Positions 42,406 through 52,400 of a stretch of 64,000 nucleotides of DNA are shown here, one piece after another (position 1 is the first letter of the stretch; each line of letters starts with the position of its first letter). The DNA lies in the NCBI GenBank assembly GCA_023229505.1, contig JALNZD010000013.1:27270-91269 (forward strand). The letters are read 5' to 3'. The position numbers and the translations under genes were made by a program. The notes under the pieces were generated by a model that saw only the letters and a list, made by a program, of their open reading frames with translations, was not told the origin of the DNA and searched no databases. The stretch comes from Bacteroidales bacterium (GTDB lineage Bacteria > Bacteroidota > Bacteroidia > Bacteroidales > JAGOPY01).

Positions 42406-45400
42406 TTAATCTTCATCAGTTGACACAGAAACGCCATAAGGCTTTGATTTTGGACCGTTTGGTGCACTTTCCAGCAAGCGGATCATATTTATATTCAAAG
42501 CATGATAGTCAAAAACATAAGACGAGGTAACCTGTTTAGTCTCAACCGGCTCCCCTTCCGCTATAACATAATCCTTTCTGGTAAAACGAGTTGAATTTTC
42601 AACACCAAGGAAATGCTTAGAATTTTCCAGGTAATACTTCAGGGTTGCGGATGGTAAAAATTTCATACTGGACCTTTTCGCGTGTTCAGAATAAATTTTA
42701 TAAACACTGGTAAACTTTATTTTAATGACAGTCATCGGCTGCGGAAGTATGATATCTCTCGATTTTTCCTGAATATGCTCTGCATGCGCCACAACAAAAT
42801 GCCATTTATCAATCAAGGTATTATTATCGAACAATGATTCAACCAGGTCCCAAAAGATTGAGATTTCATTACTGGAAGCTATTTGAGCATTTTGATTGAC
42901 CATAGATTTGATGGCCGATTTTTTAAGATCATCGAAAGTGAAGGGAAGATCCAGGTTTTCTTCTAAAGTTAAGATCGAAGCAAGCATAGCGCACCAATTG
43001 CGGAGAATTCTATCTTCAACGACCGTTTCACCAAGGTCTTTAAGAAGGATGGACAAAGCATTGTCGTAATTTTCATAGTAATTCTCTACAAAAAAGGATC
43101 TGTATTTGAGTATTTCAGCGGTAACATGGGAAAGTCCCTGCTTTTCCATGTCTTTTAAAAGAGTGTAACTCTCTTTTTCAGCGATGGAATACTCTGTCTG
43201 GTGAAACTGGAGAAACATGACTCTGGAAAATAAGGCAACATCAGCGGTAGGCATTTCCTGACCGGAAAGGATCACGGCAGAATTAACCAGGGTGGTTTCT
43301 TTTTTCTTTCCTTTATCATAGTTCAAGCGGTTTCTCCCGATGGAATCATAAATGGATTTCAGGGTTTCAATTTTATCATACTCGATATTGTTTTTGTATT
43401 CATCAATCCAGGCGAAAGCATTGATGAACTGCTGAATATGTTCGGCCAGACCTGCCTTGGTGCCGTTATGGATATTGAATGGCGTCTGCTGCTTCCCAAA
43501 AAGGCAGGAAAGCGACATTGCCATCTGGCTTTTTCCGGTGCCTTTGGGACCGAACAGGTTCAGGATCGGGAAATTTGAGAACAAATGAAGCAGATGATCC
43601 CTGAACAATGAAGAAATATAGAAGGCAATACCGAATTTGGCATTTTCTCCGAAAACCTGGATAAACATTTCAGCCCATTTGCGGATCGTAACATCTTTTT
43701 TAAGATAGATGAATTTGCGCTCATCAATGAACACTGATTTATCATTGATGTAAATGTTTGAGAAGGCAGGAATGAAGAAATTCCGGTCATGAAAGGCAAT
43801 CAGGCCGGTACTGTCAAGTTCGGTAAAACCTTCTTCGGTAGAAATTCCATTAGCCCATGCCCAAAAGCCTTCTCTTTGCCATCCCAGGTTACGAATTTCG
43901 GCGCAAGTCTTTGTTTCTTCGTACCATTTCTGCTTGAGCTTGGTAAGATAATATTCTGTACCCCAAAAAAGGAAGTTGCCTTTTCCCTCTATTATTCTCT
44001 TAAAATTCATGATGGAAGTCATCTCCGTCATGTCAAAATCAATAGTCACCTTATGGCCGGCATAATTGGTAAGTTCAAAAATCCTTCGGGTATCAATAGT
44101 GCTTTCTACATGATAAAGCGGTTTCATGACAAAGTTTGAATACTGTTGTATCCCATCCTTTGTGCTGAAATGGTATTCGTTATTATCTTCATAGAAGCCC
44201 CATTTATGAAAGTCAGCGGGATTAACATGAGATGGCAGTTTAACGCCGGCTTCGACCGGTGTAGTCCGGGCGGCAATGGCAAACTGACTGACTTTATCAG
44301 ACAAAAGTGACTGAGCAATTTTGAATTTTTTACAGATCTTAGATATGAATAATGTGACTAGGGATTCTTCCTGATATAGGGAAAGGATCAAAGCCACGTC
44401 CCTGATGGCTTCATTGCGAAGTACAGGATCATCCTGGGTGCCGGTGAATAGTTTGTCTGCCAGCCAGAGGGGAAAGGCCAGACGGTTGCCAATGATGAAT
44501 TCAGGCATCTTGATCTTAGGATTCTCCCGAATGTAAGAATCCGGATCTTGGGAAAAAGGTAATTCAACGATGGAGGGAAATAGGCCGTTTTCAAGACAGA
44601 TACGGGCATTCTTGATCGATGCCTTTTGTCCGGCCGGATCGCCGTCATAGAAAAGAACTGCATTTTTACTGTATCGGGAAAGCATTTTAATCTGGTCCTT
44701 ACTCAAGGCTGTTCCGCAAGGTGCAACAGCATTATATACGTCAGCTGAATGAAGTGAAATAACATCGGTATAGCCTTCGACAATAATGGAGAAATCGAGT
44801 TTACGGATTGAATCCTGGGCGAAAAACAGCCCAAAGAGAGTAAAGGACTTGTTAAAAACAGGCGTATTGGTAATATTCAGGTATTTGCTTTGCTTGAGTT
44901 TAGAAGTTTCGAAGACGCGGCCAGCAAAAGCGCAGATGCGCCCCTGAGTATTATGAATAGGAAAGATAATTCTATGGCGGAAGAAGTCATAAGTAACCAG
45001 CTTATCATTTTGATGGATAAGACCGGACAAAAGCAAAAGCGTTTCGGAATAACCAGCAGCAAGCGCCGCTTGATGAAATTTATGATAATCGTTGTAGGCA
45101 TAACCGATATTGAATTCCACCTGGTTATCGGCATTAACTCGTTTATTGGCGTAATCCAGAGCGACCGGTGAGGAAGGCAAAGCCTGACGAAAATAGGAAG
45201 CTGCGAATTCATTAAGGTTAAACAACTCTTCTTTTGTATTGGTCTTATCGACTTCTTCCTCGTTGTAAGATTCCTCCTTTGGGATTTCGATGCCATACTT
45301 ATCGGCCAGGTAAGTTATGGCCTCGGGGAAGGACATTCCTTTATGGACCTTGAGGAATTTTACAACTCCGCCGGAGATATCCGAGGAAAAGCATTTAAAG

Positions 45401-45564
45401 ATTTGCTTAGCCGGGCTTACACTGAATGAAGGAGTCTTTTCATCATTGAAGGGGGATTTCCCGATCCAGTTTTTACCTTTTTGTTTGAGCTGAACAAACT
45501 GACCGATAACATCAACGATGTCAGCTTGATCAAGAATCGTTTCAATGACTGAGTTTGGAATCAT
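42406..45564 (-). CDS. primase-helicase fusion (1052 aa)
   Basis: Residues 1-100 are a DnaG zinc-finger region whose ligands are mostly lost: S37, N40 and S61 replace Cys, His and Cys; only C58 remains. Toprim residues E263 and D307/D309 are in IVEGYTD and FYDGDPAG. Residues ~500-770 are a DUF927-like AAA+ helicase with Walker A GPKGTGKS (672-679) and Walker B WIDEY (719-723). Primer synthesis and unwinding in one chain lets the phage initiate its own replication. It lies next to the iterons. Confidence 0.85.
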   Translation of the reverse strand: MIPNSVIETILDQADIVDVIGQFVQLKQKGKNWIGKSPFNDEKTPSFSVSPAKQIFKCFSSDISGGVVKFLKVHKGMSFPEAITYLADKYGIEIPKEESYNEEEVDKTNTKEELFNLNEFAASYFRQALPSSPVALDYANKRVNADNQVEFNIGYAYNDYHKFHQAALAAGYSETLLLLSGLIHQNDKLVTYDFFRHRIIFPIHNTQGRICAFAGRVFETSKLKQSKYLNITNTPVFNKSFTLFGLFFAQDSIRKLDFSIIVEGYTDVISLHSADVYNAVAPCGTALSKDQIKMLSRYSKNAVLFYDGDPAGQKASIKNARICLENGLFPSIVELPFSQDPDSYIRENPKIKMPEFIIGNRLAFPLWLADKLFTGTQDDPVLRNEAIRDVALILSLYQEESLVTLFISKICKKFKIAQSLLSDKVSQFAIAARTTPVEAGVKLPSHVNPADFHKWGFYEDNNEYHFSTKDGIQQYSNFVMKPLYHVESTIDTRRIFELTNYAGHKVTIDFDMTEMTSIMNFKRIIEGKGNFLFWGTEYYLTKLKQKWYEETKTCAEIRNLGWQREGFWAWANGISTEEGFTELDSTGLIAFHDRNFFIPAFSNIYINDKSVFIDERKFIYLKKDVTIRKWAEMFIQVFGENAKFGIAFYISSLFRDHLLHLFSNFPILNLFGPKGTGKSQMAMSLSCLFGKQQTPFNIHNGTKAGLAEHIQQFINAFAWIDEYKNNIEYDKIETLKSIYDSIGRNRLNYDKGKKKETTLVNSAVILSGQEMPTADVALFSRVMFLQFHQTEYSIAEKESYTLLKDMEKQGLSHVTAEILKYRSFFVENYYENYDNALSILLKDLGETVVEDRILRNWCAMLASILTLEENLDLPFTFDDLKKSAIKSMVNQNAQIASSNEISIFWDLVESLFDNNTLIDKWHFVVAHAEHIQEKSRDIILPQPMTVIKIKFTSVYKIYSEHAKRSSMKFLPSATLKYYLENSKHFLGVENSTRFTRKDYVIAEGEPVETKQVTSSYVFDYHALNINMIRLLESAPNGPKSKPYGVSVSTDED

Positions 45565-45636
45565 AGACAGGATGTTCTGGATTTGGTTAAAGATGAGCGT
45601 AATAACCGCCGGGAGAAAATTGAAAATGGCATTTTT

Positions 45637-45846
45637 CTATGGTGTAGGCTCAATGAGATCATTGTGGTCTTCGATTCCTGTATATGAGCTTATTAATTGA
45701 AGGCTTTCAAATTCAGTGAAACAACGGTTATTTTCACTAAGCCAGCGGTAATATGTCCTCGGCGTAATGTTGAAATAATCGATAAGGGCATCTTTTAGCC
45801 TTGAATTTGATCTAATCTTGTTTAAAGTGGTCTTTTTTAATTGCAT
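45637..45846 (-). CDS. small HTH-like early protein (69 aa)
   Basis: Residues ~15-50 (RLKDALIDYFNITPRTYYRWL) look like a DNA-binding helix-turn-helix in which ITPRTYYRW is the recognition helix. It is the first gene of the early leftward operon and is divergent from the repressor, the place of a Cro- or activator-like protein. Confidence 0.55.
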   Translation of the reverse strand: MQLKKTTLNKIRSNSRLKDALIDYFNITPRTYYRWLSENNRCFTEFESLQLISSYTGIEDHNDLIEPTP

Positions 45847-45870
45847 AGTAACAATAAATTAAGAATTTAC

Positions 45871-45907
45871 TTGACTTCTATATAAATTGTGCTAAATTTG
45901 TCACAAT
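45871..45907 (+). promoter_or_regulatory. repressor promoter with overlapping operator
   Basis: TAAATTTG (45893-45900) matches the -7 box and TTGA (45871-45874) lies 18 bp upstream. ATTGTG (45886-45891) and CACAAT (45902-45907) form an inverted repeat around the -7 box, so the repressor probably binds here and controls itself and the divergent early operon. Confidence 0.6.
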
Positions 45908-45993
45908 AATGAGACACCAAAAGTAGATTACAGCTAATAATATATCAAGATATTGTTAGTAAATAAGTGGAGTAAATATTAACAAAATTTCAA

Positions 45994-46521
45994 ATGTTTG
46001 ATATCGAACTTATTAAACGAAAGGCAAAAGAAGTAAAGATGCCGCTTGCTGAGTTAGCAGAAAAAATAGGATATTCTGAAGCCGGATTTCATAAAGCCAT
46101 AGCCAACGGCACATTAAATTTAAAAGCCATTATTAGACTAAGCCAGGTGTTAGATTTGCCGCTGGAAGATTTTATTCAAAATAAGGAAGTAGTAACATTA
46201 GCAACGGTTATAGATAAGACACATCAGGAAGAACCTGGTCGCAAATGGAGTGATATGATAAAAGGCATAGAACAAGAGAGGGAAAATTTAAGACTGACGA
46301 TTGAAGGTTTATTGGAGCAATTAAAAGAGAAGGATAATCAATTAAGAGAGAAAGATAATCAGATCGATAGATTCATCATTGCTATGAGTCAAAAAGATGA
46401 ATTAATTAGCGATTATCTCTACATGCTCAAGCATTTGACGTCGGATAGGTTTAAAAACATTGATAATGATATGTTAAAAGGTAATCCTAAACCGTACAAA
46501 GAGTTACAAGAAAAAGAGTAG
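45994..46521 (+). CDS. XRE-type repressor with coiled-coil tail (175 aa)
   Basis: Residues 1-65 are an XRE helix-turn-helix (PLAELAEKIGYSEAGFHKAI) and residues ~85-135 a heptad-rich coiled coil containing two copies of KEKDNQL/REKDNQ. It has no S24 peptidase, so induction does not go by RecA cleavage. It is the only rightward gene at this end, expressed in lysogens, and lies 129 bp before attR, so it is the likely lysogeny repressor. DNA-damage control would need another factor. Confidence 0.75.
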   Translation: MFDIELIKRKAKEVKMPLAELAEKIGYSEAGFHKAIANGTLNLKAIIRLSQVLDLPLEDFIQNKEVVTLATVIDKTHQEEPGRKWSDMIKGIEQERENLRLTIEGLLEQLKEKDNQLREKDNQIDRFIIAMSQKDELISDYLYMLKHLTSDRFKNIDNDMLKGNPKPYKELQEKE

Positions 46522-46638
46522 GCTTCCAAATGGAAGACTATAAAAATAGTCGTAAAACAGCTATAAAGGCTAAATAAAAGTGTTCATTCCTTAGTGGTAA
46601 TTGCTTCTCCGCAACCTATTGAACTGTAAAAAAGTAAC

Positions 46639-46669
46639 AGTTATTATACTATTAATTATAGGGCATATT
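46639..46669. other. prophage attR
   Basis: TATTAA (46650-46655) and TTATAGGGCAT (46656-46666) are identical to attL, and ATT follows at 46667-46669. The left arm AGTTATTATAC (46639-46649) matches the XerD consensus at only 7 of 11 positions, so this side carries the phage's own, weaker arm. Confidence 0.8.
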
Positions 46670-46733
46670 AATAGCTTTTATTTGATGGATTTACCCAATA
46701 GTATCTGATAAACTTCTATGAATATATTTAACT

Positions 46734-47585
46734 CTATTTCAACGCCTTCAATCGTTCGTCTTCAACTATTTTATTAATTAAAACTGTGATAATTTTATAG
46801 AGTTTCGAATTCTCTGTATAATCTGCCGGGGCAATAAAATCTGCACGTTTTTGTATGATGAGATCTTCACAGGTTTGTTTTGCGGATAGTTTATCTTTCT
46901 TTTTTCTCCTGTGCGGATCATAAACAGCAATAGCAGTTCCGCCCTCCTGTTTGATCATTTTCATGGCCGGCACATCTGTCTCTCCATCACCCAAATAAAT
47001 CATCCTTGAAAAAGGTATGGGCCTTTTCTCATGCTCTACAAATTTGTTGATCAGGGTATTATCATACGAATTGTTGATTCCTTTGTTAATCCTGAACAGG
47101 TATTGAGTTTTATTGGTATAATTGATCGCCAATGCTGGCCAGATGGCTACATCGTTTGCATCAAAGACAAAGCCGGAGGCGAAAATGTTTTTAAAATTTT
47201 TCGCAATACTTGTACCTTTTATAATATCTCTGATCCCTGAGGAAATGATGTGATGATCAATGGAAGCATCCTTTTCTGCAGCGTAATGGTTTATTCGGTC
47301 AAAAAAAGATTCGACACCATTAAAAAAGCGGATGTCTTTGCCATGATCCAGAAACGCTCTCCTGGTAACCGGGATGTGCTTTTCATCGGCTTTTTGCAGC
47401 ATCAGTTGCATATAGGCCAGTATATCATCCATATCCTGGTCCTTTGCCCTGGCATTGGATGTTTTCCAAAATTCCGCCTTATTAATGCCAAGCTTTGGGA
47501 TAAAAGAATGTTCCTGCATATTCCCCGGCGCAAGTGTGCCGTCAAAATCATAGGCGATGGCGATTCTAACCAGCGTTTTGCTCAT
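46734..47585 (-). CDS. HAD-family phosphatase (283 aa)
   Basis: D13 and D15 in YDFDGTLAPG are the nucleophile and acid/base, and LGDGETDVPAMKMI (~residues 210-223) is motif IV. HAD hydrolases remove phosphate from small molecules; substrate unknown. Host gene just outside attR, convergent with the prophage repressor. It lies 12 bp after the T9SS protein gene in the same direction. Confidence 0.8.
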   Translation of the reverse strand: MSKTLVRIAIAYDFDGTLAPGNMQEHSFIPKLGINKAEFWKTSNARAKDQDMDDILAYMQLMLQKADEKHIPVTRRAFLDHGKDIRFFNGVESFFDRINHYAAEKDASIDHHIISSGIRDIIKGTSIAKNFKNIFASGFVFDANDVAIWPALAINYTNKTQYLFRINKGINNSYDNTLINKFVEHEKRPIPFSRMIYLGDGETDVPAMKMIKQEGGTAIAVYDPHRRKKKDKLSAKQTCEDLIIQKRADFIAPADYTENSKLYKIITVLINKIVEDERLKALK

Positions 47586-47597
47586 AATAATCTATTC

Positions 47598-49334
47598 CTA
47601 TCTCAACAGCACCAGCCTTCTTGTCTCATACAACCCTCCGGCCTGTAAACGATAATAATACACCCCGCTTTCCAATCCTGTAGCATTGAACACGGCCTGG
47701 TGCAAACCGGTTTCCTGGATTTCATTTACCAATGTGGTCACTTCCCTGCCGGTCATGGTGTATACTTTCAGGGAAATAAATCCTTTTTCTATAAGGTTGT
47801 AACGGATCGTTGCTTTGTCCATGAAAGGGTTCGGAAAGTTTTGCAGCAAAGAAACAAAAGATCCCCTACCCTTTTCAGCCATTCCAACATAAGATGGTGT
47901 AATTACAGAATAGTAAACGTCCTGTTCGCCATTAAATGTAGCTGCCCAGGCAAGATGAGCTCCTGCATCATCCGAGTACATATCAAAATAATCCCCCATC
48001 TTGTCCTGCTGAGGCCATCCGATGTGAGGATTAAAAGAATCGGATAACTTTACATTCTGCGTCCAGGTAAGGCCTTGATCCAACGAATAAGAATAATACA
48101 ATGCTGAATTTACTAAACCGGAATTATCCCGGGTATCCAGCCAGATGACATCTATACGGCCATCAGGGGCAACTGACATGGTCCCAAACCATTGATAGGC
48201 ATTGTTTCCGGGATCGTCATTCACCCTAACCGGAAAGCTCCATGTTAACCCACCATCCGTGCTCCGCGCAAACATGATATCACAGGGATCTGAGGTGGAA
48301 AAACGCTCTACGGAACAAAGAAGATAAATAATACCATTACCGGGCCCACCGCTTGAATCCATGGTTATTATTGTCTGACCAAGCAAACCGCCAGGATTCG
48401 GACATTCGTACCCTCCAAAACCAACGATTTGACCATTAAGATCCACGGAAACTGTGAAATCCCATGACACATCTTCACCGGAATTTTGCGCGTTGGAAGA
48501 TTTTGCCACCATAAAACCACTCCATAGTGCTCCGCCAACATAAAGTTCGCCATCCGGACTGACAAAAGTCGTCCCCCAGTAGGGATCACCTGGGATGCTG
48601 GAACAATCTTCATAGGAGAGATTATTATCGGTTGAACGGGTGAACAAATATGGGTAGCAGGAACTGGCGGTGGACCAGAATTCATAAATGTTCCCTGCCC
48701 CAATTCCAGAAGTTTTGTCGATCGACATCCATTGTTTATCACCCCCATGTGCATAGGTACCCATGCCCCATGAGCTACCACCATCGTCAGACTTGTAAAC
48801 ATTACACCAGTATTCATCTCCTCCAACAGTCAGGCTGTTATAGTAGAAATTTCCATCTCCATCACTGCCGAGAACAGGATCAGACCTGAATATGCCGGGA
48901 TCGATCACCCCGGGAAAAATCCAGGTCTGCCCGGCATCTTCCGTATACCCATAGCCTGCCTGGCGAAAACTGTTAGAAATATTATCAAATTGCCGCCAGC
49001 CAATGGCAATTTTGCCGGGATCATTCGGGTTGAATGCAATGGATGGCTCGTTGGCTGCGTCATTAACGATGTTGTTTCCTTCTATGTTGACATTTACCTG
49101 CACTATGGAGAATCCCTGGGAATAAAATCTATAAGCAGGCGAAGTCGCATGCATTTCGCGCGGAGAAGCAACATATGCTCCATCCGGAATTTCCAGTAAA
49201 ACTCTCTTTGGATTTTTAAGTTGATCACCGGTTTTGTCCTGGCCATAACCCGTGGGTAAAAATGCAAGCATTATGATTGCAAACAAAAGCAGAGACGAGT
49301 TTTCCGGAAGTTTACAAATAGATAGTTTTTTCAT
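47598..49334 (-). CDS. secreted BNR/sialidase-like protein with T9SS signal (578 aa)
   Basis: The start at 49334 gives MKKLSICKLPENSSLLLFAI, a signal peptide, rather than the longer frame. Residues ~70-470 hold BNR/Asp-box-type repeats (S-x-D-x-G-x-T-W: EDAGQTWIF, SDDGGSSWGM, STDGGLTWSF, SLDQGLTWTQ). The C-terminal ~85 residues are a T9SS type A sorting domain (NFPNPFMDKATIRYNL ... GVYYYRLQAG). The beta-propeller would be exported to the surface; glycosidase residues cannot be confirmed. Confidence 0.8.
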   Translation of the reverse strand: MKKLSICKLPENSSLLLFAIIMLAFLPTGYGQDKTGDQLKNPKRVLLEIPDGAYVASPREMHATSPAYRFYSQGFSIVQVNVNIEGNNIVNDAANEPSIAFNPNDPGKIAIGWRQFDNISNSFRQAGYGYTEDAGQTWIFPGVIDPGIFRSDPVLGSDGDGNFYYNSLTVGGDEYWCNVYKSDDGGSSWGMGTYAHGGDKQWMSIDKTSGIGAGNIYEFWSTASSCYPYLFTRSTDNNLSYEDCSSIPGDPYWGTTFVSPDGELYVGGALWSGFMVAKSSNAQNSGEDVSWDFTVSVDLNGQIVGFGGYECPNPGGLLGQTIITMDSSGGPGNGIIYLLCSVERFSTSDPCDIMFARSTDGGLTWSFPVRVNDDPGNNAYQWFGTMSVAPDGRIDVIWLDTRDNSGLVNSALYYSYSLDQGLTWTQNVKLSDSFNPHIGWPQQDKMGDYFDMYSDDAGAHLAWAATFNGEQDVYYSVITPSYVGMAEKGRGSFVSLLQNFPNPFMDKATIRYNLIEKGFISLKVYTMTGREVTTLVNEIQETGLHQAVFNATGLESGVYYYRLQAGGLYETRRLVLLR

Positions 49335-49425
49335 AATTGTCCTAGATATAGAGTAAAGAAGTAAAGATAGCATTAAATAATCTTCAATTCACAACTCACT
49401 ACTCACTATTCATAACTCATGACTT

Positions 49426-49460
49426 AAAAAAAATCCGGCTGAATAAACTCCGGCCGGATC
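49426..49460 (-). terminator. terminator of the 1281-aa gene
   Basis: On the minus strand ATCCGGC, loop of about 13, GCCGGAT and eight T, about 40 nt after the 1281-aa stop. Confidence 0.8.
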
Positions 49461-49499
49461 TATAAATCAATTGATGGTTTAACTCTTCAGTTCGTCAGA

Positions 49500-52400
49500 T
49501 TACTTCTTGATAAACTTCGTCTTGAAGGTATCTTCCTGAGTAATGATAAAGACCATGTAAACCCCTGTTCTGAAGTTTTCCAGGCCGATAACCTGCTGTT
49601 CATCGTTTATGATTTCATGGTGGACCACCTGTCCTTTCATATCGTAAATGAAGAGTTCCGCCAGTTTGTTATTTTCAATGCTGATATTCAGTTCGTCGTG
49701 AGCAGGATTTGGATAAACCTTGATTTGGTTATCTTCATTACTGGCCGTTTCTGCAGACTCACCCAAGGGTCCTGTCAACGGGATCAGGTAATTGTTCGGG
49801 TTCACTTGCATGGAAGCCGTAATCCTGACATTATCGATATAGACATCATCATTATTATCACTCGCATCGCACATAAACCTGATCTTCATGTTTGCAGGGA
49901 AAGTATAACTGGTTTCCAGTATACTAACATTCGCACCATAGAAAATGCCATTATTGAAATTAGTAGTCCTGGCATAATTAGCCACGTTGTACCAAGTAGT
50001 TCCGTTGTAATACTGAACCCAGAAATTTTCAGTGGAATTGTCCATACTTATAGCGATAAATTCGAATTCCACATCGATCTGAACATACCCAGGAGTACTA
50101 ACATCCACCCCATTAGTCAGGTAGAATGATGAAGGAACAGCGGTATTGTCCTGAATATCAATCGATGCAATCCCTCCTGAAGCGTACGTTCCGCCCGTAT
50201 AACGTGCACAATCTGCTCCCCCATCGGTCCAGATACCCCAACCGGCCTCAAAATCTGAGAAGCTAAGCTCCACAGAACCAAATGGTGAAGCTTCCGTGGT
50301 GAAAGACCAAACTGAACATCCTGTAGCTGAACCATTTGCGTTATATGGAACCACCTTCCAGTAATAAACCGTGCTATAATTGAGATCTCCAGCAGGATCA
50401 TAAGAAGTTACGGAACCAACATTTGTCCCGTTGATAATATTTGTCGGAGGATTATTGGTTCCGAAATACAAGGTATATCCCGTAGCATTGGTAACACTGC
50501 TCCATTGGAGGTTAGTGGTTATGCTGACCCCTGCAGCACCATTTAGTGGAGCAACCGGGCTGGTACAGGATGGAACTGCAACTACATTTATATAATTGGC
50601 TTTTGTCTCAGTATCAGAACCTGCTGTATTAGTGGCAACCAGGGATACTGTATAAATACCTGCCGTACTATAAGTTACGCTTGGATTTTGAGCCGTGCTG
50701 GTTGCAGGAGTTCCACCGTTAAAAGTCCATGACCATGAAGTCGGTCCGTTGGTCGAGAGATCTGTAAATTGAACGGCCTGTCCTTCAATAACCGTGGTAT
50801 TGTTCGCGCTGAAATTTGCTACGGGTGGCTGTGGTGTTCCAAAGGATACAGTATAATCCTCTACCTCCCCATAACTGAATGTTTCACAAGAGGTTGGAAC
50901 TGCATTATACTTCATTGTAACACGCATACGGGTCGTCCCTGAAACGCCTGTTGCAACAGTAAAATTACCGCTCACCGTCGTGGTGCTTGATGCCGGGGCA
51001 AAGGCTGTTTCATTAGCATCCAGGAAATCACCATCTTTATTATAGTCAATCCAGACCCTCCAATATTCAACATAGGTAGACCCTGAGAAAGCCGGAGTAA
51101 GGGTCACTGCAACATTACCGCCAGCTGTCATGGGAACGGTCAGGTTGGTGAAATTAGTATAACCTGCAGCGCCTGAACTGTTTATAAAGCTGTTGAAAGC
51201 AACCTGCCCTATCCATTCGTAAGAATAATTGCTTCCCTGGGATGCACAGTAGTTGATCTGAACTGCGTTCACCGTGATATAATTTGTCTTCAATTCCGTA
51301 TCGCTGCCGGACGCATTAGTGGCCACCAGTGTGACTGAATATGTTCCCACAGTATTATAGGTTACAGTTGGATTTTGAACAGTCGAAGACGAAGGAGTCC
51401 CACCCGGGAACGACCAGCTCCATGATGTCGGGTTGCAATTGGTATTATCGGTAAAAGTAACCGTATTTCCAACTGTCACAGTAGTAGGACTTCCTGTGAA
51501 ATTTGCTGTTATATTAGCAACCGAGATATAGCCGGTTTTTGTAAGTGTATTGGTTGTCGAGCCATTACCCACGATCAGTGTAACATCATATACTCCCGGT
51601 GTATTGTAGGTTACAACAGGATTCTGAACAGTTGATGTTCCAGGTGTACCACCCGGGAAAGTCCAGTTCCATGAAGTCGGAGAACCTGTTGACTGATCGG
51701 TGAAAGTGACCTGTCCGCCTGTGCAAACAGTCGTAGGAGCCCCTGAAAATTGAGCAGTCAATGCTGGTGGGGTAAAAGTAAAGGCGGCTATTTTCGTTTG
51801 CCTGCTGCCCCCGTATTCTGAAGTAAACCAGAAAGTATGGTCATTCAGCGGATCGATTGATATACTGGAATAATCACCCCAACGATTGTAGGCGGTCTGT
51901 GAACTGCTTCCATTCTGGATGACCTCTTCAGCCACATCCAATACACCGGAGGCTGAGGCATAGGCTGATGCTGACTGTCCGCAATACCTAATGCCTGGAT
52001 ATAAAGTAGTGCTTGAAACAGAGTAGCCCAATCCGAGTTCATTATAACCATTTAAAGCAACGCTTCCCATCCATCTGGAGTGACCGTCAGGCGCATAAGT
52101 ACCTGACTGTCTGAGTGTCCAGGTTCCGGTTGTGCGTCGCAATTCATACCACCTGATACCGGCATGATCGGTCGCATCAACATCAACAGTATGACTGCAC
52201 ACAATAGTTTGGTAAGTGCCAAAATTCCTGTATTGAGGAACGTTCATAATAACCATGGGAATAGCATCAAGTTCCCTTGTCGTACCTTGTTGCTTGATAT
52301 TGTCCCAGTTATTTCCGAAATTGCTGTCAAAAGCAGGAATATTGAGCTGCTGACTTCGTGTAAATGTAGAGCTTGATGGTGTTGTCCAGTTTACAGCCAA

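Larger units (their letters stand above)
1108..46669. mobile_element. dif-integrated tailed prophage, about 45.5 kb
   Basis: The element is bounded by an exact 20-bp direct repeat and contains repressor, replication, capsid, terminase, portal, tail and lysis genes. Both flanks carry ordinary host genes. No tyrosine or serine integrase and no DDE transposase was found in any frame. The 1239-aa tape measure without a recognisable sheath suggests a siphovirus. The late genes are open and overlap as in an intact phage; I saw no broken structural gene, so the prophage may be viable. The accessory block at 21.8-32.8 kb and the cassette at 16.2-17.5 kb are insertions relative to a minimal phage. Confidence 0.85.

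Noticed and set aside
1108..46669. Mu-like transposable phage
   Set aside because: No DDE transposase, no MuB-like ATPase; the ends are a 20-bp repeat inside a dif site rather than 5-bp duplications.
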